In this document: positions 42,756 to 51,440 of the stretch, in pieces
Numbering within the stretch: the first letter of the stretch is position 1
Layout of the letters: every line of letters starts with the position of its first letter
Source: an uncultured Bacteroidales bacterium
GTDB taxonomy: Bacteria; Bacteroidota; Bacteroidia; Bacteroidales; UBA932
Direction: 5' to 3'
Assembly (NCBI GenBank): GCA_946410455.1
Contig: CAMKAJ010000003.1
Coordinates: 1-64,000, forward strand
Length of the DNA: 64,000 nt
Notes under the pieces: generated by a model
What the model was told of the DNA's origin: nothing
What the model saw: only the letters and a program-made list of their open reading frames with translations
Databases searched by the model: none
Made by a program: the position numbers and the translations under genes

Positions 42756-45014
42756 ATGAAAAAGATAGTTTTACTCTCAGCCCTTCTGCCGGCACTTGTG
42801 TTCGTTTCTTGCAACAAAGACATCGAACAGACCTCTTCACAATCTTCTCAGGAAGTAAGCGCCCGTTTCATTGCACTGGCTCCCGATACCAAAACCACCT
42901 TTGGCGAGAAGAACAGCGACGAAAAGTATCCCGTTCTTTGGTCGGAAACAGACAAGAGCGTCGGATATGTTTTAACTACAGATACAACAGTCAAGAGCGC
43001 AGAACTCACTCCTGCCAGTGACGGTAAGTCTGCTCATATTTTTGTGGATGGCCTTGCCAGCGCAACGTCCTACCAGTTCATATTCGTGAGCCCCGAGGCT
43101 TCGTTGAAGGGAGCCAACAAAACTAACCAGACTATACAGTTAGAAATACCTGCAGCCCAGAAATCAACCCCAGCCGGTCCCGACGAGGCTGCTCAGATGC
43201 TCTATGCTGTCTCGAGCGAAATTACCTCGCTGACTGATGAGGTCCCCGTGTCTTTTGCGCACGCGTCTGCATACTTGCACATCTTCTTCAAGAACGTAAG
43301 TCTTGCTGAGGGTGCCACTCTTCAGAGTGTAATAATAGAGGCGCCGGAGGACTGTATACTTGCCGGACGCAACTATTTTCTTCCGGCAACAGGAAAATAT
43401 AACGGCGAGGGAACTTCGCAGTTCAACAACGTTACTGTGAGTACTTCCACAACAGATGAGATATGGTGCGCAATTGTGCCAGCAGATCTCAGCGGCAAGA
43501 ATCTCAAGCTTATAATCAATACCGACAAGGGTACGCTCACAAAGACCATTACACTTCCTGCAAACGCAAGCCTTGCTTGCGGCGATGTGGCCAGTTTCTC
43601 GGTGAATATGTCTGGTATAGAAACTGTTCCTCCCGTTGAGTATCAACTGATTACTTCTGAAAATGACCTTCACTGGGGCGACAAGCTCATTGTTGCTGCG
43701 GCAGATGCAGATGCAGATTATGCAATGAGTACCGGACAGAATACCAATAACCGCAGTCAGGCGGGAATAAACAGAGTCGAAAATACCATTCTGGACCCTT
43801 CTTCTTCTGTAGAGATTATCCAGCTGGAAGACGGAATGATTCCTGGTACCTGGGCACTCAAGGCAACTATTACCGAGGGATATCTTTATGCGGCGGGCAC
43901 TGCAGCGGGTCAGAATCACCTTAAGACTAACACAGCTATTGATGCTACTGCAAGCTGGAATATTTCATTCGGAGATGTCACGGAGGCAGATAAAGAAGCA
44001 CCTGATGCTACAAGGGCAATCATCCAGTCCCTTGTGACCGCAACGACCAGCAACCTGATACGCCATAATCCCGGCTACAGCATTTTCTCTGCTTATGCTA
44101 GTAGCACCACCACGAATCCGGTAAAGATTTATCGTCTCAAGGGTGACCCGGACACCACTCCCAGGTTCAAAGTGACCAATGAAAGCGGGACAACGGATGC
44201 AGTAGTTGTATCAGCAGAGGCTAGTGAAGTGCCTGTTTATGTTTTTGGTAATGTGGCATGGACTGCGTCTGTCAATGGCACCGGAGCCTCGCTTGACAAG
44301 ACTTCCGGCACCGGCCCTGCAATCCTTACCCTTTCAGTTCCTAAGAACACCGGCTCATCTACCGTTGAGTATTCCGTAACAGTAAGCACCAGCGCGTCTG
44401 TAGCTACTGACTCGTACTCCATAAAGATTAATCAAAGCGCTCCGGTTTCCGGCTCAATTAAAGTCAATGATATTCTTCTTAGTGAAACATGGGAAGGAGG
44501 AAGTAAAGATGCGACACCTGAGGCATATAATAAGAGTGCCAATGCTACCACCACAGTTTACGGCGGAGCTGCGGTTAAGTACTCGCAAAATGGCACTTCT
44601 ACAAAACTTTATGATGATGGTTTGGTTTATGTTCCAAGTAATTATAGCGGAACGCTTGCCAAACCGAGCAATATGATGAATCTTCTGGTTGCTAAGGGGA
44701 GCGGGTATTGGAGCATCGCTGATATCCCTTGTGCCGGAGTGAAGGCTGTCCGGGTCACTATCCACTGTAATTATGGCACAAGCTCGTATGTATCTTTGAC
44801 TTCAGATACTGCTAATGTGACGGTAGGGTCGCTATCAGCTAGTAATTATACTTCCGATTGGAGCAAGAAGGTATATGTGCTTACGTATGATATTAGCTTT
44901 AGCTCCGCTTTTACCGGCAATACTTTCGACTTAAAGTTGACTAATGCCCAAAATTCAAAAGGGAATAATATCAGGGTTGGTTTCTTGGAAGTCAAGGTGA
45001 CGGATATTTACTAG
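42756..45014 (+). CDS. Fimbrillin-like lipoprotein with BACON domain, paralog
   Basis: 752 residues. The signal peptide ends LVFVSC (Cys19). It follows the same order as the 40398 product. The N-terminal fimbrillin-like part has APDTKTTFGEKNSDEKYPVLWSE and AYLHIFFKN. The middle domain has HWGDKLIVAAADADADYAMST, GYLYAAG and SWNISFGDV. A BACON-like part (VSAEASEVPVYVFGNVAWTASV) and the C-terminal ILLSETWEGGSKDATPEAYN complete it. The divergence from its neighbour is greatest in the N-terminal third, while the YVFGNVAWTAS and ETW-GG segments are nearly identical, as expected for an old tandem duplication with domain-level constraint. Function is unknown. Confidence 0.8.
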   Translation: MKKIVLLSALLPALVFVSCNKDIEQTSSQSSQEVSARFIALAPDTKTTFGEKNSDEKYPVLWSETDKSVGYVLTTDTTVKSAELTPASDGKSAHIFVDGLASATSYQFIFVSPEASLKGANKTNQTIQLEIPAAQKSTPAGPDEAAQMLYAVSSEITSLTDEVPVSFAHASAYLHIFFKNVSLAEGATLQSVIIEAPEDCILAGRNYFLPATGKYNGEGTSQFNNVTVSTSTTDEIWCAIVPADLSGKNLKLIINTDKGTLTKTITLPANASLACGDVASFSVNMSGIETVPPVEYQLITSENDLHWGDKLIVAAADADADYAMSTGQNTNNRSQAGINRVENTILDPSSSVEIIQLEDGMIPGTWALKATITEGYLYAAGTAAGQNHLKTNTAIDATASWNISFGDVTEADKEAPDATRAIIQSLVTATTSNLIRHNPGYSIFSAYASSTTTNPVKIYRLKGDPDTTPRFKVTNESGTTDAVVVSAEASEVPVYVFGNVAWTASVNGTGASLDKTSGTGPAILTLSVPKNTGSSTVEYSVTVSTSASVATDSYSIKINQSAPVSGSIKVNDILLSETWEGGSKDATPEAYNKSANATTTVYGGAAVKYSQNGTSTKLYDDGLVYVPSNYSGTLAKPSNMMNLLVAKGSGYWSIADIPCAGVKAVRVTIHCNYGTSSYVSLTSDTANVTVGSLSASNYTSDWSKKVYVLTYDISFSSAFTGNTFDLKLTNAQNSKGNNIRVGFLEVKVTDIY

Positions 45015-45037
45015 TAGTCATTGTTAACCAGTCTGTC

Positions 45038-45175
45038 TTGAAAAAGCATATTTACATAACCCCGTTAATCAGCGTCCAGTCACTGGACGCTGAGGGGTGG
45101 TTTATGATTGTTGATTCGCCGGGTGGCGAAGGCGAAGCAGGTTTTATAGAGTATGGTGATGAGTATGAGATATAG
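45038..45175 (+). CDS. Microprotein 4 (45 aa, TTG start) overlapping the metallophosphatase gene
   Basis: Read from TTG 45038, the ORF gives MKKHIYITPLISVQSLD and ends EYGDEYEI; it is acidic at the C terminus. It overlaps the next gene (ATG 45165) by 11 bp in another frame, an arrangement typical of translational coupling. The KKxIYITP opening matches the microprotein pattern best of the four. There is no signal peptide. The TTG start is the weak point. Confidence 0.55.
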   Translation: MKKHIYITPLISVQSLDAEGWFMIVDSPGGEGEAGFIEYGDEYEI

Positions 45176-48100
45176 CTTATTCCTTTCGCTTTTCGCCATG
45201 GGGGTGCTTTGCTCTTGCTCTCTAGAATTGGAGCAGGATGGGGTGCCTGGCGGCAGCGCCGCCGGTGTGCAGCTTACCATCGGCACCGATGATCCCGGAA
45301 CCAGGACGTACATAGAAGAGACCGGCAGCGGTGTGGTCGCAAAGTGGAATGCAGGGGACCAGCTGGGTGTATTCTTTGACTCTTGGTCTGACGGCGCCGC
45401 CTCTCCGGACGCTACGCTCACAAACGCTGCTTCTGCCGGTAGCAAGGCCAGCTTTACCGGCTCTGCGTCGGTAAGCGAAGGCAATCATACGGTATATGCT
45501 TTTTATCCCTCCAGGGCCTTCTACGCATCGGAATCTGATTTAATCATCGACTTGGAAATTCCTTATGTGCAGTTCCCGGTGCCCGGCTCTTTTGACCCCA
45601 AAGCCGACCTGCTCGCAGGCGTTCCGCAGGATGTGCTGGTCTCCGGCTCTTCGGCTACGGTAGAAAACATGCGCTTCCGCCGCATCGGGGCCATAATCAA
45701 GCTGGTGCTTCACGATTCTACCAACGGCTCGGTGCTTTCTTCGGAGGGTATCAAGTCTGTGCGCCTGGAGTCGTCGGCAGCAGAGCTTACAGGAGCGTTC
45801 CGCTACGATTTTACCGCACAAGATGCAGCATCGCCGCAGATGGTGGCCGGCAGGGGAGACGTCACGGCAGAACTGTCCGACTCGCCTATGCCTTTCGCCG
45901 GCAATGCCGTTTTCTTGATAGTCAATCCGGGTAAGCTGGAATCAGGTACTTCCCTCACAATCACGGTGCTGACCGAGGGACACGAGGCAGTTAAGGCAGT
46001 TACGCTGGACAAGGATATTTTGCTTGAGAGCGGCAAGGTGACTACGCTCAACGTGAACATCAATTCCGCAGCCACTGTAACCCGAGTGTACTTTGCCGAC
46101 GGCTTCGATTGGCTTTACCGCTATTTCGACACCGTTTACTCCGACGCTCACGGCAAGGCATCCGTCAACCTGCAGCCAGTAGAGACGCAGAGCACCAACA
46201 CTTCTGCAACACCTCCTTACGCCCAGCCAAACATCTGGACCAAATTCAGCGACAGCATCGGCCAGGGCTTCACTGCGCATGGCTACGTAGATCTGGCTAA
46301 GGCTTCCGGCCGCGACGACAACGTCCTTTACATCCAGGAGAACTACCTCAAGTTCGGAAAGACCAACTATCACACCGGCATACAGCTGCCGGCGGTAGAT
46401 TTGGGCGGTGCCTGCTCGGCTAAGCTGTCTTTCCGCTGGAGCTCTCAGGATGCAGACCAGAAGTATGTGGTTGAGGTATTGAATGGTGGCGTCTGCATGG
46501 ACACGGGAGCCCCTGTAAGTACAGAGTTCTCGCAGTCGTCAACTCTCAATTGGGAGCTCAAAGAGTTCGAGCTCGGCGGCCTGTCGAGCACCACGCGCAT
46601 TTGCATCCGGCCTGCGGTCTCCAGTTATACCGCCAGCGGTAAGTACCGTTTCTTCATCGATGACGTCAAGTTGACGGAGGGCTCGGCCAGCCCCGGCCCC
46701 GTGGGCAACGTGTACGGTACGGTCACAGACAGCAACGGCAATCCATTGCCCGGCGTGGTGGTGTCCGACGGTTACGTGGTTACAACTACCGGTGCCGACG
46801 GTGGTTATGGGTTTGCCTCTGCAAAGAAGCACGGGTATGTGTTCATTAGCCAGCCCCAGGGATATGAGGTGCAAGCAGACGGCGTTTTCCCGCAATTCTG
46901 GCAGACGCTCACCGGCGATGTCTCTACTCGCGAAGAGCATAATTTCACGCTCAAGGCGGTAGATAATTCAGAATGTGTGATGCTAGTCATGGGAGACTTC
47001 CACCTCTGCAACCGCAATGCCCTTTACGACCTTAGGCAATTCCGTTTGCAGGCAGAAGAACTCAAGGTGCAGGCGCAGATTGCAGCGGGTCAGGGCAAGA
47101 GAGTGTACTTCCTCACCCTTGGTGACATGTCCTGGGATCAGTACTGGGACTCTTCTTCCGGCTATGCAAACTGCAATTTCGACCTCTCCGAGTACAGAAA
47201 AGAGATTGCCGCCGACTTCTCCGGCTGCGATTTCCAGCTCTGGCATACAATAGGCAATCACGACTATACTTATGCAGCAAAGGGCGACTGGGACACCGCC
47301 ATACCGTACCGCAGGACTATAGGGCCCCTGTACTATTCGTTCAACGTAGCAGGGTATCATGTGGTTTCGCTGGACAATGTTATCTGTGAGAACAACGGTA
47401 CCGTGAGCGGCCGCTCCAGCTATGACGACTTGTCTGATTACGTGATCGACTGGCTGAAAGCAGATCTTGCCAAAGTGAGTTCTTCTATGCCGGTGATAGT
47501 CTCTATGCACGAACCGGCCTATCTTCCGGCAGACGAGGAAGGCTATCATTATGCGTACCGTTGTGCCAGCAAATTGCGTTCTGCAGTAGGAAGCGGCCGC
47601 AAACTGCACATATTGTCCGGCCATACGCATACGCTCAACAATGTGGAGGTAAACTCTTCGGTTTACGAACACAATGCCGGCTCGCTGTGCGCTACCTGGT
47701 GGTGGACCGGGCGGTTCAGCATTACCAAAGAGGCCTCGTGGGGGCCCGGCAGTACTCTTGTGAATACGTACAATGTGGCCAAGGACGGCACCCCGGCCGG
47801 TTATACGGTGTACAATCTTTCCAACGGCACAATGACATGGAGATACAAGGGATTCGGGCTCGGAACGAACAGGCAGTTTAAGACTTATGACCGCAATTGC
47901 ATGGACCTCTCTGCCTCAAATTGGTGCCCCAACGCTACTGCTACCCGCAAGTCCTCCTTCGAGAAGCTTGCTGCCTCTGGAGATGGCTCGTTTACCTACG
48001 TGGGTGCCCCTGACGGTACGAATATACCCAAGAACATTGTGTATATCAACGTATGGAACTACGACTCTTCCTGGAAGATATCTGTTAAAGAGGGTTCTAA

Positions 48101-48347
48101 GGACCTCACGGTTACAAGGCTCTTCCAGGCCTACGATCCCATGCATATCGTTGCTTATCCGGCAGTGAGGTACGAGAATGGCAGCAATGCCACCGATGCG
48201 TTCATGCCTGCTCGTACGCAGCACATTTTCCGGGTGCAGGCATCCAGCGATACTTCTACACTGGAAATCAGCGTGACCGACCGTTTCGGCAACGTGAGCA
48301 CCCAGACAATGACCCGCCCCAAGGCTTTCGAGGTAGATTGGAAATAA
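45165..48347 (+). CDS. Chimeric lipoprotein: fimbrillin-like N terminus plus calcineurin-like phosphoesterase
   Basis: 1060 residues from ATG 45165 (45153 and 45159 are alternatives). The lipobox VLCSC lies near residue 18. Residues 20-310 resemble fimbrillin-like proteins (TRTYIEETGSGVVAKWNAGDQLGVFF). A beta-sandwich domain (310-505) follows. The metallophosphatase module has its N-terminal domain (GNVYGTVTDSNGNPLPGVVV) and a catalytic core with MGDFHLCN, GDMSWDQYW, GNHDYTY, SMHEPAYL and SGHTHTLNN. The C-terminal domain (SWKISVKEG, RTQHIFRV) completes the calcineurin-like phosphoesterase architecture. All metal-binding motifs are present. It should hydrolyse an extracellular phosphoester. 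It is the last gene of the microprotein-lipoprotein operon. Confidence 0.88.
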   Translation: MRYSLFLSLFAMGVLCSCSLELEQDGVPGGSAAGVQLTIGTDDPGTRTYIEETGSGVVAKWNAGDQLGVFFDSWSDGAASPDATLTNAASAGSKASFTGSASVSEGNHTVYAFYPSRAFYASESDLIIDLEIPYVQFPVPGSFDPKADLLAGVPQDVLVSGSSATVENMRFRRIGAIIKLVLHDSTNGSVLSSEGIKSVRLESSAAELTGAFRYDFTAQDAASPQMVAGRGDVTAELSDSPMPFAGNAVFLIVNPGKLESGTSLTITVLTEGHEAVKAVTLDKDILLESGKVTTLNVNINSAATVTRVYFADGFDWLYRYFDTVYSDAHGKASVNLQPVETQSTNTSATPPYAQPNIWTKFSDSIGQGFTAHGYVDLAKASGRDDNVLYIQENYLKFGKTNYHTGIQLPAVDLGGACSAKLSFRWSSQDADQKYVVEVLNGGVCMDTGAPVSTEFSQSSTLNWELKEFELGGLSSTTRICIRPAVSSYTASGKYRFFIDDVKLTEGSASPGPVGNVYGTVTDSNGNPLPGVVVSDGYVVTTTGADGGYGFASAKKHGYVFISQPQGYEVQADGVFPQFWQTLTGDVSTREEHNFTLKAVDNSECVMLVMGDFHLCNRNALYDLRQFRLQAEELKVQAQIAAGQGKRVYFLTLGDMSWDQYWDSSSGYANCNFDLSEYRKEIAADFSGCDFQLWHTIGNHDYTYAAKGDWDTAIPYRRTIGPLYYSFNVAGYHVVSLDNVICENNGTVSGRSSYDDLSDYVIDWLKADLAKVSSSMPVIVSMHEPAYLPADEEGYHYAYRCASKLRSAVGSGRKLHILSGHTHTLNNVEVNSSVYEHNAGSLCATWWWTGRFSITKEASWGPGSTLVNTYNVAKDGTPAGYTVYNLSNGTMTWRYKGFGLGTNRQFKTYDRNCMDLSASNWCPNATATRKSSFEKLAASGDGSFTYVGAPDGTNIPKNIVYINVWNYDSSWKISVKEGSKDLTVTRLFQAYDPMHIVAYPAVRYENGSNATDAFMPARTQHIFRVQASSDTSTLEISVTDRFGNVSTQTMTRPKAFEVDWK

Positions 48348-48392
48348 AGAATACGCAGCGACTTAAGCGTACGGATTCTAATTCTTTTTCTG

Positions 48393-48400
48393 TACATTTG
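48393..48400 (+). promoter_or_regulatory. -7 box TACATTTG of manA
   Basis: A consensus box 23 nt before ATG 48424. It likely drives the manA, rnr, M28 and dapF series, whose genes are 5 nt apart or overlapping. Confidence 0.65.
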
Positions 48401-48423
48401 CAAGTTAATATATAAGTGCACAG

Positions 48424-49335
48424 ATGTACAGACTGGAACCAATATTGCGCCCCATGGTTTGGGGGAGTGAGCTGTGGGTGCTTTCGGGCTATCCCGAGAG
48501 GCTTTCGACGGTTGCTGACGGGCCCTGCAAGGGGCTTACCATCAATGAGTTGATTGCAAAGGAGAAGGAGCGCCTCGTGGGCTCCAAGGTGTATGCCGAA
48601 TTTGGCGATGAGTTCCCTCTGCTGGTGAAGTTCCTGGATGTGCACGATGCGCTGAGCATCCAGGTGCACCCTTCCGAGGAGTTCGCGCAGGAGCGCCAGG
48701 GGCTGCACGGCAAAACCGAGATGTGGTATGTGATCCGGGCCGAGGAAGGCACCGAGCTCATGGCCGGCTTCTCCCGGGAAATCACGCCCGAAGAATATGT
48801 GCGCAGGGTGTCCGACGGCACGATAACAGACGTCATCGCACATCATAAGGTAAAGGCGGGTGATGTTTTCTTCATCCCTACCGGGCGCGTCCATGCTCTG
48901 CTGAAAGGCAGCTATATTGCTGAGATTCAGCAGACTTCCGATTCTACCTACCGTATCTGGGACTACAATCGCCCCGGCCTGGATGGCAAGCTACGCCCCC
49001 TTCATACCGAGCTGGCAAAGGAAGCCCTTGATTACAAGGTCTATCCCGATTACCGCACCCACTACGAAGCGAGCAAAGACGCAGACGTACAGCTTGTTAG
49101 CTGCAAGTACTTCACTACTTCGGTAATCGATCTGCAGAAGCCTTTCTGCAAAGACCTCAGCCAGATAGACAGCTTCCTAATCGTGATGTGCCTGGAGGGT
49201 TCCGCAACTCTTGAGACGCAAGACTGCACAGAGCAGATTGCCGCCGATGAGTGCATTCTGGTACCTGCCAGCGCAGACAAAATAGAATTCCTGCCCGGCT
49301 CCGAGGGCTTCAAAGCCCTGCTGAGCCACGTATAG
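48424..49335 (+). CDS. manA: Mannose-6-phosphate isomerase, type I
   Basis: 303 residues. It interconverts mannose-6-phosphate and fructose-6-phosphate in the cytoplasm and is zinc-dependent. Cupin motifs are LDVHDALSIQVHPSEEFA (zinc Gln/His), GKTEMWYVI (Glu) and VFFIPTGRVHAL (His). DNRPGLDGK-like DYNRPGLDGKLRPLHTE contains the conserved Arg region. It has the short form typical of Bacteroidetes (about 300-325 residues). The rnr gene begins 5 bp after its stop. Confidence 0.94.
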   Translation: MYRLEPILRPMVWGSELWVLSGYPERLSTVADGPCKGLTINELIAKEKERLVGSKVYAEFGDEFPLLVKFLDVHDALSIQVHPSEEFAQERQGLHGKTEMWYVIRAEEGTELMAGFSREITPEEYVRRVSDGTITDVIAHHKVKAGDVFFIPTGRVHALLKGSYIAEIQQTSDSTYRIWDYNRPGLDGKLRPLHTELAKEALDYKVYPDYRTHYEASKDADVQLVSCKYFTTSVIDLQKPFCKDLSQIDSFLIVMCLEGSATLETQDCTEQIAADECILVPASADKIEFLPGSEGFKALLSHV

Positions 49336-49340
49336 AGAAC

Positions 49341-51440
49341 ATGAAGAGAAAGAAACAGCAGAAGCAGCAAAAATCAAAGCATCAGGCCCGCAGGCCTGTG
49401 CAGCAATTAGTTGGCCGTGCGCAGATGACCCGCGAGGGTTTTATCTTCGTGATTGTTGAGGGTCAGGAAGACGACATTTACGTCAAAGCATCCCGTACCC
49501 GCCACGCCCTGAACGGCGACATAGTGAGGGTGGCCGTGTCCCGACACAACGTAAAGGGCAAGCGCCTTGAGGGCGAAGTGGTTGAGATTCTGGAACATAG
49601 CAAGGCACCCTTCGTGGGCTATATGCACTATGTCGGGGCCCAGGCCTGGGTACTCATGCAGAGCAAGAACATGCCCTACGACATTGCAGTGGACGCCGAG
49701 CAGGCCCGCAGCATGGGGGCGCAGGCCGGCATGAAAGTGGCGGCTGTGGTAGATGGCTGGAAGCGTGGCGAGGCATGCCCCTTCGGCCATATCTCCGACG
49801 TGCTCGGGACTCCCGGCGACAACGATACCGAGATGCACGCCATACTTACGGAGTTCAACTTGCCTTACCGATTCAGCAGTGAGGTAGAGAACGCCGCCGA
49901 CAAGATTCCCGACGAGATTACCGCCGAGGAACTCAAGGGCCGCAAGGACTTCCGCAGCGTGCTCACCTTCACTATCGACCCCGCCGACGCAAAGGATTTC
50001 GACGATGCCCTGTCGTTCCGCAAGCTTCAGAACGGTAATTACGAGGTGGGCGTGCACATCGCAGACGTGTCGCATTATGTGAAGCCGGGCGGCCCCGTGA
50101 ACGCCGAGGCGCGTGAGCGTGGAACTTCCGTGTATCTGGTAGACCGCACCGTGCCCATGCTGCCCGAGAAGCTTTGCAACAAGCTCTGCTCGCTGCGGCA
50201 AGATGAAGACAAGCTCACGTTCTCCGTGGTCTTCGAGCTCGGTCCCAAGGGGGCGGTGAAGTCCCGCTGGTTCGGCCGCACGGTCATCCGCTCCGACCGC
50301 CGCATGGACTACGGCCAGGCGCAGGCAATCATAGAGAATCCCCCCGCAGAAGGGGAGCGCAGCCCGTTGGAGGAGGCAATCCTCACGCTTAACCGCCTTG
50401 CCCGGCAGCTTCGCGACGCCCGCTTCCGTGCCGGTGCCATCAATTTCGACCGCCCCGAGATGAAGGTGGAGGTGGACGAGAACGGCAAGCCCCTGCGGGT
50501 GTACCAGAAGCGTGCGCAGGAGGCAAACAACCTCATAGAGGAGTTCATGCTGCTGGCCAATCGCAGTGTGGCGGAGTTTGTGGCCACAGGCGGCAAGATG
50601 AACGGAGTGGCGATGAAGAGCGCAAAGACCTTCGTTTACCGCGTGCACGGTGAGCCCAATTACGAGAAGCTTGAGGGGCTGCGCGGCTTCGCTTCCAACT
50701 TCGGCTACAAGATGGCGGAGGCCACCAACGGCAAGGGAGCTGCCCGCTCGCTGCGGGAGCTGCTCGCAGCCGCCCAGGGCAAGCCGGAATACGACGCCTT
50801 CGAGAATATCGCCCTGCGCTCCATGGCCAAGGCCGTTTACAGCACCGACAATATTGGCCACTACGGCCTCGCATTCCCGTTCTATACGCACTTCACCTCG
50901 CCCATCCGCCGCTACCCCGACCTTATGGTGCACCGACTGCTGGGCAGCTACCTGCGCGGCGGCAACTCAGAAGACAAGAGTAAGTTCGAAAGGGAATGCG
51001 TGCATGCCTCCGAGCGTGAGCTCGTGGCCGCCGACGCCGAGCGTACCAGCGTGAAATACAAGCTGGTAGAGTACATGCAAGATAAGGTGGGCATGGAGTT
51101 CGACGGTGCCGTTTCGGGTATCACCGAATGGGGAATGTACGTAGAACTTGAAGAAACGCACATCGAGGGGATGGTGCCGCTGCGCGAGATGCTCTCCGAT
51201 TTCTACGAATTCGACGAAGGGCATTATCGCCTTGTGGGCCGCCGCACCAGGCGCGAGTATCGCCTCGGAGACCGGGTACGAATCAAAGTTGCCGGGGCAA
51301 ATCTGGAACATCGTCAACTCGATTTTGAACTTATAGAAAATGAAGAAGACTATTCTCTCGATCCTGCCGCTGCTCCTCGCCGCACTCCTGCTCCACGAGG
51401 TAAACGCAGCCGCTCAGTCTCGAAAAGAAAGACTCGCTGA
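49341..51440 (+). CDS. rnr: Ribonuclease R
   Basis: 699 residues from ATG 49341; a start at 49251 would lie inside manA. RNase R is a processive 3'-5' exoribonuclease. The basic N terminus (KRKKQQKQQKSKHQARR) is followed by cold-shock-like domains, the RNB catalytic domain with DPADAKDFDDALSF near residue 215 and HFTSPIRRYPDLMVHRLL. A C-terminal S1 domain (MEFDGAVSGITEWGMYVELEE) and a basic Arg/Lys/Ser tail complete it. The N-terminal helix-turn-helix of E. coli RNase R is absent. The last 101 bp also encode the signal peptide of the M28 protein in another frame. Confidence 0.95.
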   Translation: MKRKKQQKQQKSKHQARRPVQQLVGRAQMTREGFIFVIVEGQEDDIYVKASRTRHALNGDIVRVAVSRHNVKGKRLEGEVVEILEHSKAPFVGYMHYVGAQAWVLMQSKNMPYDIAVDAEQARSMGAQAGMKVAAVVDGWKRGEACPFGHISDVLGTPGDNDTEMHAILTEFNLPYRFSSEVENAADKIPDEITAEELKGRKDFRSVLTFTIDPADAKDFDDALSFRKLQNGNYEVGVHIADVSHYVKPGGPVNAEARERGTSVYLVDRTVPMLPEKLCNKLCSLRQDEDKLTFSVVFELGPKGAVKSRWFGRTVIRSDRRMDYGQAQAIIENPPAEGERSPLEEAILTLNRLARQLRDARFRAGAINFDRPEMKVEVDENGKPLRVYQKRAQEANNLIEEFMLLANRSVAEFVATGGKMNGVAMKSAKTFVYRVHGEPNYEKLEGLRGFASNFGYKMAEATNGKGAARSLRELLAAAQGKPEYDAFENIALRSMAKAVYSTDNIGHYGLAFPFYTHFTSPIRRYPDLMVHRLLGSYLRGGNSEDKSKFERECVHASERELVAADAERTSVKYKLVEYMQDKVGMEFDGAVSGITEWGMYVELEETHIEGMVPLREMLSDFYEFDEGHYRLVGRRTRREYRLGDRVRIKVAGANLEHRQLDFELIENEEDYSLDPAAAPRRTPAPRGKRSRSVSKRKTR

